Positions 37,243 through 47,303 of a stretch of 64,000 bases of DNA are shown one piece after another. Position 1 is the first letter of the stretch. Every line of letters begins with the position of its first letter. The DNA is from Mycolicibacterium diernhoferi (lineage in GTDB: Bacteria; Actinomycetota; Actinomycetes; Mycobacteriales; Mycobacteriaceae), in NCBI RefSeq assembly GCF_019456655.1, contig NZ_CP080332.1, positions 4,402,001 through 4,466,000 of the forward strand, in the 5' to 3' direction. The notes below the pieces were generated by a model. The model made no database searches. It saw only the letters and a program-made list of their open reading frames with translations, and was not told the origin of the DNA. Position numbers and translations under genes: made by a program.

Positions 37243-39312
37243 GTGACCGGTCGTATCGAGATCGATGACGTCGAGCCCGCGCTGTCCGGAGGACGGTTCC
37301 CCGCCAAGGCGGTGGTGGGTGAGGTTGTGCCGGTACGGGCGACCGTATGGCGCGAAGGCCACGAAGCGGTATCCGCCACCCTGGTGGTGCGCTACCACGG
37401 CACCTCCTACCCTCCGCTGACGCCGGACCCGCCGGGGATGACGCCCACACCGCGGGCGACGATCCCCGCGCCGCGCATCAAACCACTGCTGTTGCCTATG
37501 AGCCCGGGCCACACCCCGGATGTCCTGCACGGCCAGTTCACCCCCGACCAGGTCGGGCTCTGGACGTTCCGGGTCGACGGCTGGGGCGATCCGTTCGCGA
37601 CCTGGCGCAAGGGCGTCACGGCCAAGCTGGACGCGGGCCAGGGCGAGACCGAGCTGTCCAACGACCTGCTGATCGGCGCCCAGATGCTGGAGCGGGCCGC
37701 CGCCGGTGTGCCCCGTCAGCAGCGCCATCCGCTGTTGGAGGCCGCGGCCGCACTCCGCGAGCCCGGTGACCCGCTGACCCGTGCGGCGGCGGCGCTCTCC
37801 CCCTCTATCGCCGACCTGCTGCGGCACTACCCGTTACGTGAACTGCTGACCCGCGGTCAGCAGTTCGGTGTGTGGGTGGACCGCCCGGCGGCCCGGTTCG
37901 CCTCCTGGTACGAGATGTTTCCCCGGTCGACCGGCGGCTGGGACAGCTCCGGCCGGCCGGTACACGGGACGTTCGCGACGGCGGCCAAGGACTTGCCGCG
38001 CATCGCCCGGATGGGTTTCGACGTGGTTTACCTGCCACCCATCCACCCGATCGGCAAGGTGCATCGCAAGGGCCGGAACAACACCGTGACCGCGAGCGAG
38101 GGCGATGTCGGCTCACCGTGGGCGATCGGCAGCGCCGAGGGCGGCCACGACGCCGTCCACCCCGATCTGGGCACCATCGAGGACTTCGACGACTTCGTCT
38201 CTGCGGCAGCCGATCAGGGCTTGGAGGTCGCACTCGATCTGGCGCTGCAGTGCGCGCCGGACCACCCGTGGGCCAAGGAACACCCCGAGTGGTTCACCGT
38301 GTTGCCCGACGGCACCATCGCCTATGCCGAGAACCCGCCGAAGAAGTATCAGGACATCTACCCGCTGAACTTCGACAACGACCCGGCCGGACTCTACGCC
38401 GAGGTGCTGCGGGTGGTGCGGTTCTGGATTTCGCACGGCGTCAAGACCTTCCGAGTCGACAACCCGCACACCAAACCGCCGAACTTCTGGGCCTGGCTGA
38501 TCGGCAAGGTCAAGAACGAGGACCCGGATGTGCTGTTCCTCGCCGAGGCCTTCACCCGCCCGGCCCGGCTCTACGGTCTGGCCAAACTCGGTTTCACCCA
38601 GTCGTATTCCTACTTCACCTGGCGCACCGCGAAATGGGAGTTGACCGAGTACGGCCAGCAGATCGCCGAGTACGCGGACGTCGCACGGCCGAACCTGTTC
38701 GTCAACACCCCCGACATCCTGCACGAGAGCCTGCAACACGGTGGCCCGGGCATGTTCGCCATCCGGGCCGTGCTGGCCTCGACGTTCAGTTCGGCGTGGG
38801 GGGTGTATTCCGGCTACGAACTGTTCGAACACCGGGCGGTACGCGAGGGCAGCGAGGAGTACCTGGACTCGGAGAAATACGAACTGCGCCCGCGCGATTT
38901 CGAGGCGGCGGTCGCCACCGGGCAGTCCCTGGAACCCTTCCTGTCCAGGCTGAACGAGATCCGGCGCCTGCACCCGGCGCTGGAGCAGTTGCGCACCATC
39001 AAGTTCCACCACGTCGACAACGACGCGCTGTTGGCCTACAGCAAGTTCGACCCGGTGACCGGGGACTGCGTGCTGGTGGTGGTGACCCTCAACCCGTTCG
39101 GCGCCGAGGAGGGCACGCTGTGGCTGGACATGGATGCGCTCGGCATGGAGCCCTATGACCGTTTCTGGGTGCGTGACGAGGTCACCGGCGACGAATTCCA
39201 CTGGGGCCAGTCCAATTACGTACGCCTGGACCCGGCCCGAGCGGTCGCGCACATTCTCAACATGCCGCTGATCCCCTACGACTCTCGACTGAACCTCTTG
39301 CGGAGGGAGTGA
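37243..39312 (+). CDS. glgE: GlgE alpha-1,4-glucan:maltose-1-phosphate maltosyltransferase
   Basis: The 689-residue GH13_3 enzyme extends alpha-glucan by adding maltose from maltose-1-phosphate. The nucleophile Asp is in [15 protein letters not shown] (near residue 405), the acid/base Glu in [10 protein letters not shown] (near 433) and the third Asp in [29 protein letters not shown] and [17 protein letters not shown] are GlgE-specific. GAGGAG precedes the GTG start. It lies upstream of glgB, its functional partner, in an operon. Confidence 0.96.
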   Translation: MTGRIEIDDVEPALSGGRFPAKAVVGEVVPVRATVWREGHEAVSATLVVRYHGTSYPPLTPDPPGMTPTPRATIPAPRIKPLLLPMSPGHTPDVLHGQFTPDQVGLWTFRVDGWGDPFATWRKGVTAKLDAGQGETELSNDLLIGAQMLERAAAGVPRQQRHPLLEAAAALREPGDPLTRAAAALSPSIADLLRHYPLRELLTRGQQFGVWVDRPAARFASWYEMFPRSTGGWDSSGRPVHGTFATAAKDLPRIARMGFDVVYLPPIHPIGKVHRKGRNNTVTASEGDVGSPWAIGSAEGGHDAVHPDLGTIEDFDDFVSAAADQGLEVALDLALQCAPDHPWAKEHPEWFTVLPDGTIAYAENPPKKYQDIYPLNFDNDPAGLYAEVLRVVRFWISHGVKTFRVDNPHTKPPNFWAWLIGKVKNEDPDVLFLAEAFTRPARLYGLAKLGFTQSYSYFTWRTAKWELTEYGQQIAEYADVARPNLFVNTPDILHESLQHGGPGMFAIRAVLASTFSSAWGVYSGYELFEHRAVREGSEEYLDSEKYELRPRDFEAAVATGQSLEPFLSRLNEIRRLHPALEQLRTIKFHHVDNDALLAYSKFDPVTGDCVLVVVTLNPFGAEEGTLWLDMDALGMEPYDRFWVRDEVTGDEFHWGQSNYVRLDPARAVAHILNMPLIPYDSRLNLLRRE

Positions 39313-39318
39313 ACGACG

Positions 39319-41517
39319 TTGACCCGAACCAACACGAACACCAGCATTCATCTGCGCCCCGGCGTGGACGACCTGCACCGGCTCGCGGCGGGCGAACACC
39401 ACGACCCGCACTCCATCCTGGGCGCGCACGAGTACGGCGACCACACCGTCATCCGGGCGCTGCGCCCGCACGCCGAGTCGGTGACCGCGCTGATCGGCGG
39501 GCAGCGTTACCCGCTCAATCACCTGGAGGCCGGCCTGTTCGCCGGCGCGGTGCCGTTCACCGGCCTCATGGACTACCGCCTGGAGGTGCAGTATCCGGGC
39601 GTCCCGGCGTTCACCGTCGCCGACCCGTACCGGTTCCTGCCCACCCTGGGCGAGATGGACCTGCACCTGTTCGCCGAGGGCCGTCACGAGCGGCTGTGGG
39701 AGATCCTGGGGGCGCACCGTCGTAGTTTCACCACCCCCGACGGCGAGGTGCAGGGGTACTCGTTCGCGGTGTGGGCGCCGAACGCCAAGGGCGTCAGCCT
39801 GATCGGCGAGTTCAATCACTGGGACGGTGGTCAGGCACCGCTGCGTGTGCTGGGATCGACCGGAGTCTGGGAGTTGTTCTGGCCTGACTTCCCCGAAGAC
39901 GGGCTCTACAAGTTCCGCGTGCACGGGGTCGACGGTTCGGTGACCGACCGGGCCGATCCGTTCGCCTTCGCCGCCGAGATCCCGCCGGCGACGGCCTCGC
40001 GGGTCACCGACAGCAACTACACCTGGAACGACGACGCGTGGATGGCCGCACGCGCGCTGCGTAATCCGGTGTTCGAACCGATGAGCACCTACGAGGTGCA
40101 TCTGATGTCGTGGCGGCCGGGGCTGAGCTACCGCGAGCTGGCCGTCGAACTCACCGAATACGTCGTGGAGCACGGCTTCACCCACGTCGAGATGCTGCCG
40201 GTGGCGGCGCACCCGTTCAGCGGATCCTGGGGCTACCAGGTCACCTCCTACTACGCCCCGACTCCACGGCTGGGCAGCCCCGATGATCTGCGCCATCTCA
40301 TCGACACGCTGCACCAGGCCGGCATCGGCGTGATCGTCGACTGGGTGCCCGCGCACTTCCCGAAGGACGCCTGGGCGCTCGGCCGGTTCGACGGGACCGC
40401 CCTCTACGAGCACTCCGACCCGCGCCGCGGCGAGCAACTCGACTGGGGTACCTACGTTTTCGACTTCGGTCGCCCCGAGGTGCGCAACTTCCTGGTCGCC
40501 AACGCGCTGTACTGGCTGCAGGAGTATCACGTCGACGGCCTGCGGGTCGATGCGGTGGCCTCGATGCTCTACCTGGACTATTCGCGACCCGAGGGTGGCT
40601 GGACGCCGAACATCTACGGCGGACGGGAGAACCTGGAAGCGGTGCAGTTCCTGCAGGAGATGAACGCGACGGTGCACAAGGTGACGCCCGGCATCGTCAC
40701 CATCGCCGAGGAATCCACCTCGTGGCCCGGCGTCACGCGCCCGACGAACCTTGGCGGCCTTGGCTTCTCGATGAAGTGGAACATGGGCTGGATGAACGAC
40801 ACCCTGGAGTTCATCAAGCGCGACCCGATCCACCGCAGTTTCCACCATCACGAGATCACCTTCTCCATGCTCTACGCGTTCAGCGAGAACTACGTACTGC
40901 CCATCAGCCACGACGAGGTGGTGCACGGCAAGGGCACGCTGTGGAGCCGGATGCCGGGCAATGACCACAACAAGGCGGCGGGTCTGCGCGGGCTGCTGGC
41001 CTACCAGTGGGCGCACCCCGGCAAGCAGTTGCTGTTCATGGGCCAGGAGTTCGGCCAGCGCGCCGAATGGTCCGAGGAGCGTGGCCTGGACTGGTACCAA
41101 CTGTCCGAGCAGAGCTTCTCCACCGGGATCGCGCGACTGGTCACCGACATCAACGCGCTCTACCGCAGCCGGCGGGCCCTGTGGTCACGCGACACCGTGC
41201 CCGAGGGTTACTCCTGGATCGACGCCAACGATTCGGCGAACAACGTGCTGAGCTTCCTGCGCTTCGGTGACGACGGCACCGCGCTGGCGTGCGTGTTCAA
41301 CTTCTCCGGCGCCGAGCACGCCCGATACCGGTTGGGCCTGCCCCAGGCCGGCACCTGGCGTGAGGTGCTCAACACCGACGCCACCATCTACAACGGGTCC
41401 GGGATCGGCAACCTGGGTTCGGTGGAGGCCACCGCCGAGCCCTGGCACGGGCGCCCCGCCTCGGCGGTCCTGGCGCTGCCGCCACTGGCCGCGCTCTGGT
41501 TCGAGCTGGATCCATGA
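39319..41517 (+). CDS. glgB: GlgB 1,4-alpha-glucan branching enzyme
   Basis: The 732-residue GH13_9 enzyme introduces alpha-1,6 branches into the glucan made by GlgE. An N-terminal CBM48-type domain contains [20 protein letters not shown]. The catalytic regions are [27 protein letters not shown] (nucleophile Asp), [15 protein letters not shown] (acid/base Glu) and [13 protein letters not shown]. The start is TTG 39319 with GGAGGGAG nine bases upstream; no better in-frame start is present. The gap from glgE is 6 bp. Confidence 0.95.
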   Translation: MTRTNTNTSIHLRPGVDDLHRLAAGEHHDPHSILGAHEYGDHTVIRALRPHAESVTALIGGQRYPLNHLEAGLFAGAVPFTGLMDYRLEVQYPGVPAFTVADPYRFLPTLGEMDLHLFAEGRHERLWEILGAHRRSFTTPDGEVQGYSFAVWAPNAKGVSLIGEFNHWDGGQAPLRVLGSTGVWELFWPDFPEDGLYKFRVHGVDGSVTDRADPFAFAAEIPPATASRVTDSNYTWNDDAWMAARALRNPVFEPMSTYEVHLMSWRPGLSYRELAVELTEYVVEHGFTHVEMLPVAAHPFSGSWGYQVTSYYAPTPRLGSPDDLRHLIDTLHQAGIGVIVDWVPAHFPKDAWALGRFDGTALYEHSDPRRGEQLDWGTYVFDFGRPEVRNFLVANALYWLQEYHVDGLRVDAVASMLYLDYSRPEGGWTPNIYGGRENLEAVQFLQEMNATVHKVTPGIVTIAEESTSWPGVTRPTNLGGLGFSMKWNMGWMNDTLEFIKRDPIHRSFHHHEITFSMLYAFSENYVLPISHDEVVHGKGTLWSRMPGNDHNKAAGLRGLLAYQWAHPGKQLLFMGQEFGQRAEWSEERGLDWYQLSEQSFSTGIARLVTDINALYRSRRALWSRDTVPEGYSWIDANDSANNVLSFLRFGDDGTALACVFNFSGAEHARYRLGLPQAGTWREVLNTDATIYNGSGIGNLGSVEATAEPWHGRPASAVLALPPLAALWFELDP

Positions 41518-41536
41518 CCGCCCAAACGAACAAACG

Positions 41537-41584
41537 GGCGCCGAAAGTCGAGCGAAATTACGCCATTTCGTCGATCTCGGCGCC
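41537..41584. terminator. hairpin between convergent glgB and thioredoxin-like gene
   Basis: GGCGCCGAAAGTCGAGCGAAAT and ATTTCGTCGATCTCGGCGCC pair almost fully around TACGCC, ending inside the stop region of the downstream convergent gene. It can act as a bidirectional terminator. The CGAAATTACGCCATTTCG centre looks like a recurring mycobacterial intergenic motif. Confidence 0.65.
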
Positions 41585-42477
41585 TAGTACAGCGCGTTGG
41601 CGAGCTTACGGCGGGCCGCCAGCACCTCCGGGTCGGCCGCGTCGAACAGTTCGAAGAGCTCGATCAGCCGGGTGCGCGCGGCGGTGCGCTCGTCACCGGC
41701 GGTGCGTTTGATCAATGCGATCAACCGGTCGAAGGCACCCTCGATGTTCTGCTGCAGGATCTCCACATCGGCGGCGGCGAACGCGGCCTCGGCATCGCCG
41801 GGGGCGGCGTCGGCCAGTGCGGGAGCGTCGGCCGGGCGGGTCGTCGCACGCTGCAGGAAGGTGATCTGCCGGATGGCGCCGGCCGCTTCGGTGTCGTTCG
41901 GCTTGGCGGCCAGGATGTCCTGGTACGCGGTCAGCGCCGCATCGAAGTCGCCGTTGTCCAGATACGCCCGAGCCTGTTCCAGCGCCGGGTCGACCTGCTC
42001 GGCCTGCTCCGGGACCCCGCTGAGCTTGCCGGCCGTCGCGCTGAGCAGCGAATCGATCCACTGCCGCAGCTGATCTGCCGGCTGCGGACCCTGGAAGCTG
42101 GAGATCGGCTGACCACCGGCCAGCGCGACCACGGTGGGTACCGCCTGCACGCCGAACATCTGCGCGACCCGCGGCGTGGTGTCGACGTTGACCAGCGCCA
42201 GCGACCACGTGCCGCCGTCCTCCTGCGCGAGGGCGCCCAGGGTGTCGGCGAGCTGCACGCTGGCGTCACTGCGCGGCGTCCACAGCAGCACCACCACCGG
42301 GATCTCACCGGAACGGATCAGGACCTCGGCCTCGAGGTTGGCCTCGGTGACGTGCACCGCGCCCGCCACCTCGGACGGCTCGGCGGCGCCGGGTGGGGGT
42401 GGTGGCGGCTGCTTGAGAGCGGACAGGTCGAATGCGCCGGCCAGGGCCGGCCCGATGGAGGGGCGTGGACGCGTCAC
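41584..42477 (-). CDS. thioredoxin-fold and TPR protein (Rv1324/CnoX-like)
   Basis: The protein has 297 residues from GTG 42477. A Pro-rich stretch (QPPPPPPG) leads into a thioredoxin fold, where the active-site region reads WTPRSDAS and so lacks both Cys of CxxC; VQAVPTVVALAGGQPI holds the cis-Pro. The C-terminal half has TPR-like helices (ALEQARAYLDNGDFDAALTAYQDIL). This layout matches CnoX/YbbN holdases, which guard proteins during stress and hand them to chaperonins. Its GTG overlaps the stop of the DUF3817 gene. Confidence 0.88.
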   Translation of the reverse strand: MTRPRPSIGPALAGAFDLSALKQPPPPPPGAAEPSEVAGAVHVTEANLEAEVLIRSGEIPVVVLLWTPRSDASVQLADTLGALAQEDGGTWSLALVNVDTTPRVAQMFGVQAVPTVVALAGGQPISSFQGPQPADQLRQWIDSLLSATAGKLSGVPEQAEQVDPALEQARAYLDNGDFDAALTAYQDILAAKPNDTEAAGAIRQITFLQRATTRPADAPALADAAPGDAEAAFAAADVEILQQNIEGAFDRLIALIKRTAGDERTAARTRLIELFELFDAADPEVLAARRKLANALY

Positions 42478-42839
42478 GCCACCAAGTTTGGCATGTCTTC
42501 GCCGCGGTTGGCAGCGACGGTGCGTCCATCGATGCGACCGGACCGGTCGGCCCAGATGACGAAGATCACACTTCCCAGCGGCACGATGCTGGCCAGCAAC
42601 GCCAAGGCCCACGTCAGGACGCTCCACTTGCGTGCGATCCCGACCAGCAGTGCGGCCGCCAGGAAGGCCACGAAGATGCCGCCGTGCAGGGGCCCGAAGA
42701 TCTTCACGCCGATCTCGGTCGTCCCTGCCAGGTGTTTGAAGTACATGCCGACCAGCAGCCCCGCCCAGCTGAACGCCTCCGCGATCGCGATCAACCGGAA
42801 CCAGCCCGCCACGCTGCGGACGTCATAGTTGTTAGCCAT
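42474..42839 (-). CDS. DUF3817 membrane protein, second copy
   Basis: The protein has 121 residues from ATG 42839 (another ATG at 42848 adds three). Three hydrophobic helices with KIFGPLHGGIFVAFLAAALLVG and a C-terminal VIWADRSGRIDG tail fit DUF3817. It resembles the protein at 18809 in topology and in the HG of the middle helix. The GTGA overlap links it to the thioredoxin-TPR gene. Function is unknown. Confidence 0.85.
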   Translation of the reverse strand: MANNYDVRSVAGWFRLIAIAEAFSWAGLLVGMYFKHLAGTTEIGVKIFGPLHGGIFVAFLAAALLVGIARKWSVLTWALALLASIVPLGSVIFVIWADRSGRIDGRTVAANRGEDMPNLVA

Positions 42840-42913
42840 GGACGCCATTGTGCCGCAGCGGGCGGCCAGCTACTACATTGCGTCGTTGATCAAACTGAGT
42901 GCATTCTCAGCGG

Positions 42914-44095
42914 TCAGGGGCGGCGCAGGATGAGCGCGTCACCCTGTCCCCCGGCGCCGCACAGGGCGGCGACGGCGTAGCCGGACCCCTTGCGGGCCAG
43001 CTCCAGGGCCGCGTGCAGAGTGATCCGCGCGCCGGACGTGCCGATCGGGTGGCCGATGGCGATGGCGCCACCGTTGACGTTCACCTTGGCCGGATCGACG
43101 CCGAGCTCCTTGGTGGACGCCAGCGACACTGCAGCGAACGCCTCGTTGATCTCGATGACGTCGAGCTGTTCGACGGTGATGCCCTCACGCCCGATGGCCT
43201 TCTTGATGGCGTTGGCCGGCTGGCTCTGCAGCGTCGAGTCCGGACCGGCGACCACACCGTGCGCACCGATCTCGGCCAGCCAGCTCAGCCCCAGCTCCTC
43301 GGCCTTGGCCTTGCTCATCACCACGACGGCAGCGGCCCCGTCGGAGATCTGCGACGCCGAACCGGCGGTGATGGTGCCGTCCTTGCGGAAAGCCGGCTTC
43401 AGACCGCCGAGCGACTCCGCGGTGGTGTTGGCGCGGATGCCTTCGTCCTCGTTGAACTCGATCGGGTCGCCCTTGCGCTGCGGGATCTTGACCGGCACGA
43501 CCTCGTCGGTGAACACGCCGTCCTTCCACGCCGCCGCGGCCTTCTGGTGCGACTGTGCGGCCAGTTCGTCCTGCTCGGCCCGGGTGAACTGGTCGACGTC
43601 GTTGCGCTGCTCGGTGAGCGCGCCCATCGGCTGGTCGGTGAACACGTCGTGCAGACCGTCATAGGCCAGGTGGTCCACCAGGGTGGCGTCGCCGTACTTG
43701 TAGCCCTCGCGGCTCTTGGGCAGCAGATGCGGGGCCTGGCTCATCGACTCCTGGCCACCGGCGACCACGACCTCGAACTCCCCGGCGCGGATCAGCTGAT
43801 CGGCCAGCGCGATGGCGTCGATGCCGGACAGGCACATCTTGTTGATGCTCAGCGAGGGCACGTCCCACGGCACACCGCCGGCGACGGCGGCCTGGCGGGC
43901 GGGCATCTGCCCGGCGCCGGCGGTCAGCACCTGGCCCATGATCACGTAGTCGACGAGGGATGCGGGGACATTGGCCTTCTCCAGCGCCGCCTTGATGGCG
44001 ATCCCGCCGAGGTCACTGGCCGAGAAGTCCTTCAGCGAGCCCATCAGCTTGCCGACCGGGGTACGAGCTCCGGCCACGATCACCGATGTCGTCAT
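42914..44095 (-). CDS. fadA4: acetyl-CoA C-acetyltransferase (thiolase)
   Basis: The 393-residue thiolase has the acylated Cys in [11 protein letters not shown] (near residue 90), the His in [14 protein letters not shown] (near 350) and the catalytic Cys in [14 protein letters not shown] (near 380). It joins or splits acetoacetyl-CoA and related 3-ketoacyl-CoAs. ATG 44095 with GGAGGTTGG upstream is the start. It is divergent from the epimerase gene, an order shared with M. tuberculosis (Rv1323/Rv1322A). Confidence 0.95.
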   Translation of the reverse strand: MTTSVIVAGARTPVGKLMGSLKDFSASDLGGIAIKAALEKANVPASLVDYVIMGQVLTAGAGQMPARQAAVAGGVPWDVPSLSINKMCLSGIDAIALADQLIRAGEFEVVVAGGQESMSQAPHLLPKSREGYKYGDATLVDHLAYDGLHDVFTDQPMGALTEQRNDVDQFTRAEQDELAAQSHQKAAAAWKDGVFTDEVVPVKIPQRKGDPIEFNEDEGIRANTTAESLGGLKPAFRKDGTITAGSASQISDGAAAVVVMSKAKAEELGLSWLAEIGAHGVVAGPDSTLQSQPANAIKKAIGREGITVEQLDVIEINEAFAAVSLASTKELGVDPAKVNVNGGAIAIGHPIGTSGARITLHAALELARKGSGYAVAALCGAGGQGDALILRRP

Positions 44096-44189
44096 GTCCA
44101 ACCTCCAAAATCGAGTAGCCAGTCCGAGGAGCCGCAATGTGGCAGATCCCACAGGCATAAAAAGTGCGGTATCAGGTTACCTTTACCGT

Positions 44190-44666
44190 ATGACCACCGA
44201 GCACGTCGATGCCCGTCCGGCGCTGTCCAGCGCCCTGGTGACTGCGATTGATCATGTCGGCATCGCGGTGCCCGATCTCGACGTGGCCGCCAAGTGGTAC
44301 CACGACCACCTCGGCATGATCGTGCTGCACGAGGAGATCAACGAGGAGCAGGGCGTCCGCGAGGCGATGCTCTCGGTGCGCGGCGCGGCCAAGGGCAGCG
44401 TGCAGGTCCAGCTGCTGGCTCCGTTGAACGAGAACTCCACGATCGCCAAGTTCATCGACCGCAGCGGTCCGGGCCTGCAGCAGCTGGCCTATCGCACCAG
44501 CGACATCGACGCCCTGTCCGAGAAGCTGCGGGCCGACGGCGTCCGTCTGCTCTACGACGCCCCGCGTCGGGGCACCGCGGACTCGCGGATCAACTTCATC
44601 CACCCGAAGGACGCCGGCGGCGTACTGGTCGAGCTCGTCGAGCCGAACCCGAACGCAGAGCACTGA
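44190..44666 (+). CDS. mce: methylmalonyl-CoA epimerase
   Basis: The 158-residue VOC-fold metalloenzyme interconverts the 2R and 2S forms of methylmalonyl-CoA. DHVGIAVPDLDVAAKWYHDHLGM supplies the first His, VQVQLLAP the Gln, QQLAYRTSDIDAL a second ligand region and VLVELVEP the final Glu. It connects propionyl-CoA metabolism to B12-dependent mutase. TTACCT about 10 bp before the ATG suggests a leaderless transcript. The frame upstream of 44190 is antisense to the thiolase. Confidence 0.94.
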   Translation: MTTEHVDARPALSSALVTAIDHVGIAVPDLDVAAKWYHDHLGMIVLHEEINEEQGVREAMLSVRGAAKGSVQVQLLAPLNENSTIAKFIDRSGPGLQQLAYRTSDIDALSEKLRADGVRLLYDAPRRGTADSRINFIHPKDAGGVLVELVEPNPNAEH

Positions 44667-44673
44667 CGCTGCG

Positions 44674-44964
44674 CTAAGACCACCGGCGGGTCGGCCCCCG
44701 GTTGGCCCTGTTGTTCCAGCACGCCGTGTGCCAGTGCCTGCGGTCCTCGATATCGCCGTGGTCCACCGGCAGCACCACCACATGGGCCGTACCCGGGCGG
44801 ATCTCGTGGTCACATCCGGGGCACCGGTAGGGCTTGGTCGCCCGCGCCGCCGGGACCACCTTCACCTCGTAGTCGTAGCCGTCCGGGCCCGCCTCCACCC
44901 GCCGCTGACCGAGCCACGGTGGCAGCGGGGTCGGGGCCCGACGGCCGGGACGTCTACGGCCCAC
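44674..44964 (-). CDS. small zinc-ribbon-like protein (Rv1322-like)
   Basis: The protein has 96 residues from GTG 44964. The middle has YRCPGCDHEIRPGTAHVVV, and DRRHWHTACWNNR follows; C-x2-C with H-x-x-x-C forms a probable zinc site. Flanks are Arg/Pro-rich. Length and place next to mce and nucS match Rv1322. Function is unknown; binding of nucleic acid is possible. A longer frame to 45015 overlaps the nucS end. Confidence 0.8.
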   Translation of the reverse strand: MGRRRPGRRAPTPLPPWLGQRRVEAGPDGYDYEVKVVPAARATKPYRCPGCDHEIRPGTAHVVVLPVDHGDIEDRRHWHTACWNNRANRGPTRRWS

Positions 44965-44980
44965 TAGAACGGCCGGCCCA

Positions 44981-45652
44981 TCAGAACAGCCGGAACTCGG
45001 CGTTGTCCATTCCACGCATCTTGTCGTAATCCAGGATCACACAACGGATTCCGCGATCGGTGGCCAGCGTGCGCGCCTGCGGCTTGATCTGCTGGGCGGC
45101 GAAGACACCGCTGACCGGAGCCAGCAGGGTGTCCCGGTTCAACAGGTCGAGGTACCTGGTCAGCTGCTCCACACCGTCGATCTCGCCGCGGCGCTTGATC
45201 TCCACCGCCACCGACCGGCCGGTCTCGTCCCGGCACATCAGGTCGACGGGACCGATCGCGGTCATGTACTCCCGGCGGACCAGGGTGAAACCGGCGCCCA
45301 GCAGTTCGACGTGCTCGGCGAGCAACTCCTGCAGATGTGCTTCCACACCGTCTTTCACCAGCCCGGGGTCGACGCCGAGCTCATGACTCGAGTCGTGCTC
45401 GATGTCCTCGACGGTGATGCGCAGCTGCTCGCCGGCCTTGTTCTCCACCACCCACACCGCCGCCTCATCGGACAGCTCTTCGGTCGTCCAGCACGGCGGG
45501 GTCATCCAGTTCAGCGGCTTGTAGGCACGGTCGTCGGCGTGCACGCTCACCGATCCATCGGCCTTGAACAGCAGCAGGCGGCGGGCGGACGGGAGGTGTG
45601 CCGTGAGCCGGCCGACATAGTCGACGGTGCACTGGGCGATGACGAGACGCAC
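44981..45652 (-). CDS. nucS: NucS/EndoMS mismatch endonuclease
   Basis: The 223-residue enzyme of the actinobacterial MutS/MutL-independent mismatch repair cuts both strands at mispairs. The catalytic pattern is GPVDLMC with [10 protein letters not shown] (Asp, then Glu-x-Lys) near residues 145-165. The C-terminal MDNAEFRLF tail is the type that binds the beta-clamp. The N-terminal half with [11 protein letters not shown] binds DNA. The start is GTG 45652, divergent from the adenylate cyclase. Confidence 0.95.
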   Translation of the reverse strand: MRLVIAQCTVDYVGRLTAHLPSARRLLLFKADGSVSVHADDRAYKPLNWMTPPCWTTEELSDEAAVWVVENKAGEQLRITVEDIEHDSSHELGVDPGLVKDGVEAHLQELLAEHVELLGAGFTLVRREYMTAIGPVDLMCRDETGRSVAVEIKRRGEIDGVEQLTRYLDLLNRDTLLAPVSGVFAAQQIKPQARTLATDRGIRCVILDYDKMRGMDNAEFRLF

Positions 45653-45698
45653 GCAACCACCTTAGATTGCGGCCGGCGTTCACTAGGCTGACGCCACG

Positions 45699-47303
45699 AT
45701 GACGGACACGAAGAGCGCGGCCCAACGTCTCGGCCGGGTCCTGGAACGGATGACGAGACAGACCGGTCGCGTCGCCGGGACCCCGGAATACGGGTCGTGG
45801 ATTCTCGGACGCGTCTCGGAGAGCCAGCAGCGTCGCCGCGTCCGCATCCAGCTGATCCTCACCACGGTGGTGCTGGGCGCCAACCTGGTCGGGGTCGTGG
45901 TGGCCGGCCTCGTCGTCACCGTCACCTTCCCGGTGCCGAGCGTGTTCGATCCCCAGGTCCGCTGGATCACCTTCGCGGTGGCACCGGCCTATGTCGTGCT
46001 GGCATTCGTCGCCGGGGTGATCTGGGCGACCAACCGGGTGATCAACAACGTCCGGTGGGCCCTCGCCGAACGTGAGCCGTCACAGCAGGATCAGCTCAAC
46101 ACCTTCTTCGCGCCCTGGCGGCTGAGCCGGGTCCTGCTCGCACTGTGGGGTGGCGGCGCCGCGGTGCTGACCTTGCTCTACGGGCTGCAGGACACCGACT
46201 ACATCCCGAAAGTCCTGCTGGGCATCAGCTTTCCCGGCATCGTGGTCTCCGCAAGCTGCTACCTGTTCACCGAATTCGCGCTGCGTCCCGTCGCCGCGCA
46301 GGCCCTGGAGGTCGGCTCGCCACCACGCCGATTCGCGCCGGGCATCATGGGACGCACCCTGACGGTATGGGCGCTGGGCTCGGGTGTGCCCGTGCTCGGC
46401 ATCCTGCTGGCCGCCGTCATCACGCTCTCCATGCAGATCGTGTCCCCCACCCAGTTCGCCGTCGCCGTGATGATCCTCGCGGTCTTCGCGCTCGCCTTCG
46501 GCTTCATCCTGATGTGGATCCTGGCCTGGCTGACCGCCACCCCGGTGCGGATGGTGCGCGCGGCGCTCAACCGGGTCGAGCGAGGCGACCTGGACACCAA
46601 CCTGGTGGTCTTCGACGGCACCGAACTGGGTCAGCTGCAACGCGGTTTCAACTCGATGGTCGCCGGGCTGCGTGAGCGGGAACGGGTGCGCGATCTGTTC
46701 GGCCGGCACGTCGGGCGTGAGGTCGCGGCGCTGGCCGAACAGCAACGCCCGCAACTGGGCGGCGAGGAACTGCACGCGGCGGTCATCTTCATCGACATCA
46801 TCGGCTCCACGAAGCTGGTCACCAGCATGCCCGCCCGCGACATCGTCGAACTGCTCAACCGGTTCTTCGCCGTCGTCGTCGACGAGGTCGACCGGCACCA
46901 CGGGCTGGTCAACAAGTTCGAGGGCGACGCCGTGCTCGCGGTCTTCGGTGCACCGGTTTCGCTGGACAATGCCGAGGACGAGGCACTCGCGGCCGCCCGG
47001 GCGATGGCGACGCGACTGCGCAGCGAGGTGCCCGAGGTCGACGCCGGAATCGGGGTGGCCGCGGGCCAGGTGGTGGCCGGCAACGTCGGCGCCAAGGAAC
47101 GCTTCGAGTACACCGTGATCGGGGAACCGGTCAACGAAGCCGCACGGCTGTGTGATCACGCGAAGTCCGTCCCGGGGCATCTGGTGGCCTCCTCGGACAC
47201 GCTGGCGAAAGCCGGCGAATCCGAAAGCGTGCATTGGGCATTGGGCGGCGAGGTGATCCTTCGCGGCCTCGATCAGCCGACCAGGTTGGCCCTACCGATC
47301 TGA
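45699..47303 (+). CDS. membrane adenylate cyclase (class III) with HAMP
   Basis: The 534 residues have six membrane helices in the N-terminal 290 residues and a HAMP linker (ATPVRMVRAALNRVERGDLD). The cyclase domain has VIFIDIIGSTKLV (metal Asp), VNKFEGDAVLAVFGAP (metal Asp and purine Lys) and AAGQVVAGNVGAKERFEYTVIGEPVNEAARL. It makes cAMP in response to an unknown membrane signal. M. tuberculosis has three such genes here (Rv1318c-Rv1320c); only one is present in this window. Its 3' end overlaps the convergent glutaminase by 12 bp. Confidence 0.93.
   Translation: MTDTKSAAQRLGRVLERMTRQTGRVAGTPEYGSWILGRVSESQQRRRVRIQLILTTVVLGANLVGVVVAGLVVTVTFPVPSVFDPQVRWITFAVAPAYVVLAFVAGVIWATNRVINNVRWALAEREPSQQDQLNTFFAPWRLSRVLLALWGGGAAVLTLLYGLQDTDYIPKVLLGISFPGIVVSASCYLFTEFALRPVAAQALEVGSPPRRFAPGIMGRTLTVWALGSGVPVLGILLAAVITLSMQIVSPTQFAVAVMILAVFALAFGFILMWILAWLTATPVRMVRAALNRVERGDLDTNLVVFDGTELGQLQRGFNSMVAGLRERERVRDLFGRHVGREVAALAEQQRPQLGGEELHAAVIFIDIIGSTKLVTSMPARDIVELLNRFFAVVVDEVDRHHGLVNKFEGDAVLAVFGAPVSLDNAEDEALAAARAMATRLRSEVPEVDAGIGVAAGQVVAGNVGAKERFEYTVIGEPVNEAARLCDHAKSVPGHLVASSDTLAKAGESESVHWALGGEVILRGLDQPTRLALPI

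Noticed and set aside
38113..41100. 995-codon open frame on the minus strand opposite glgE and glgB
   Set aside because: It is a mirror of high-GC codon bias; the composition is unnatural and glgE and glgB are certain on the other strand.
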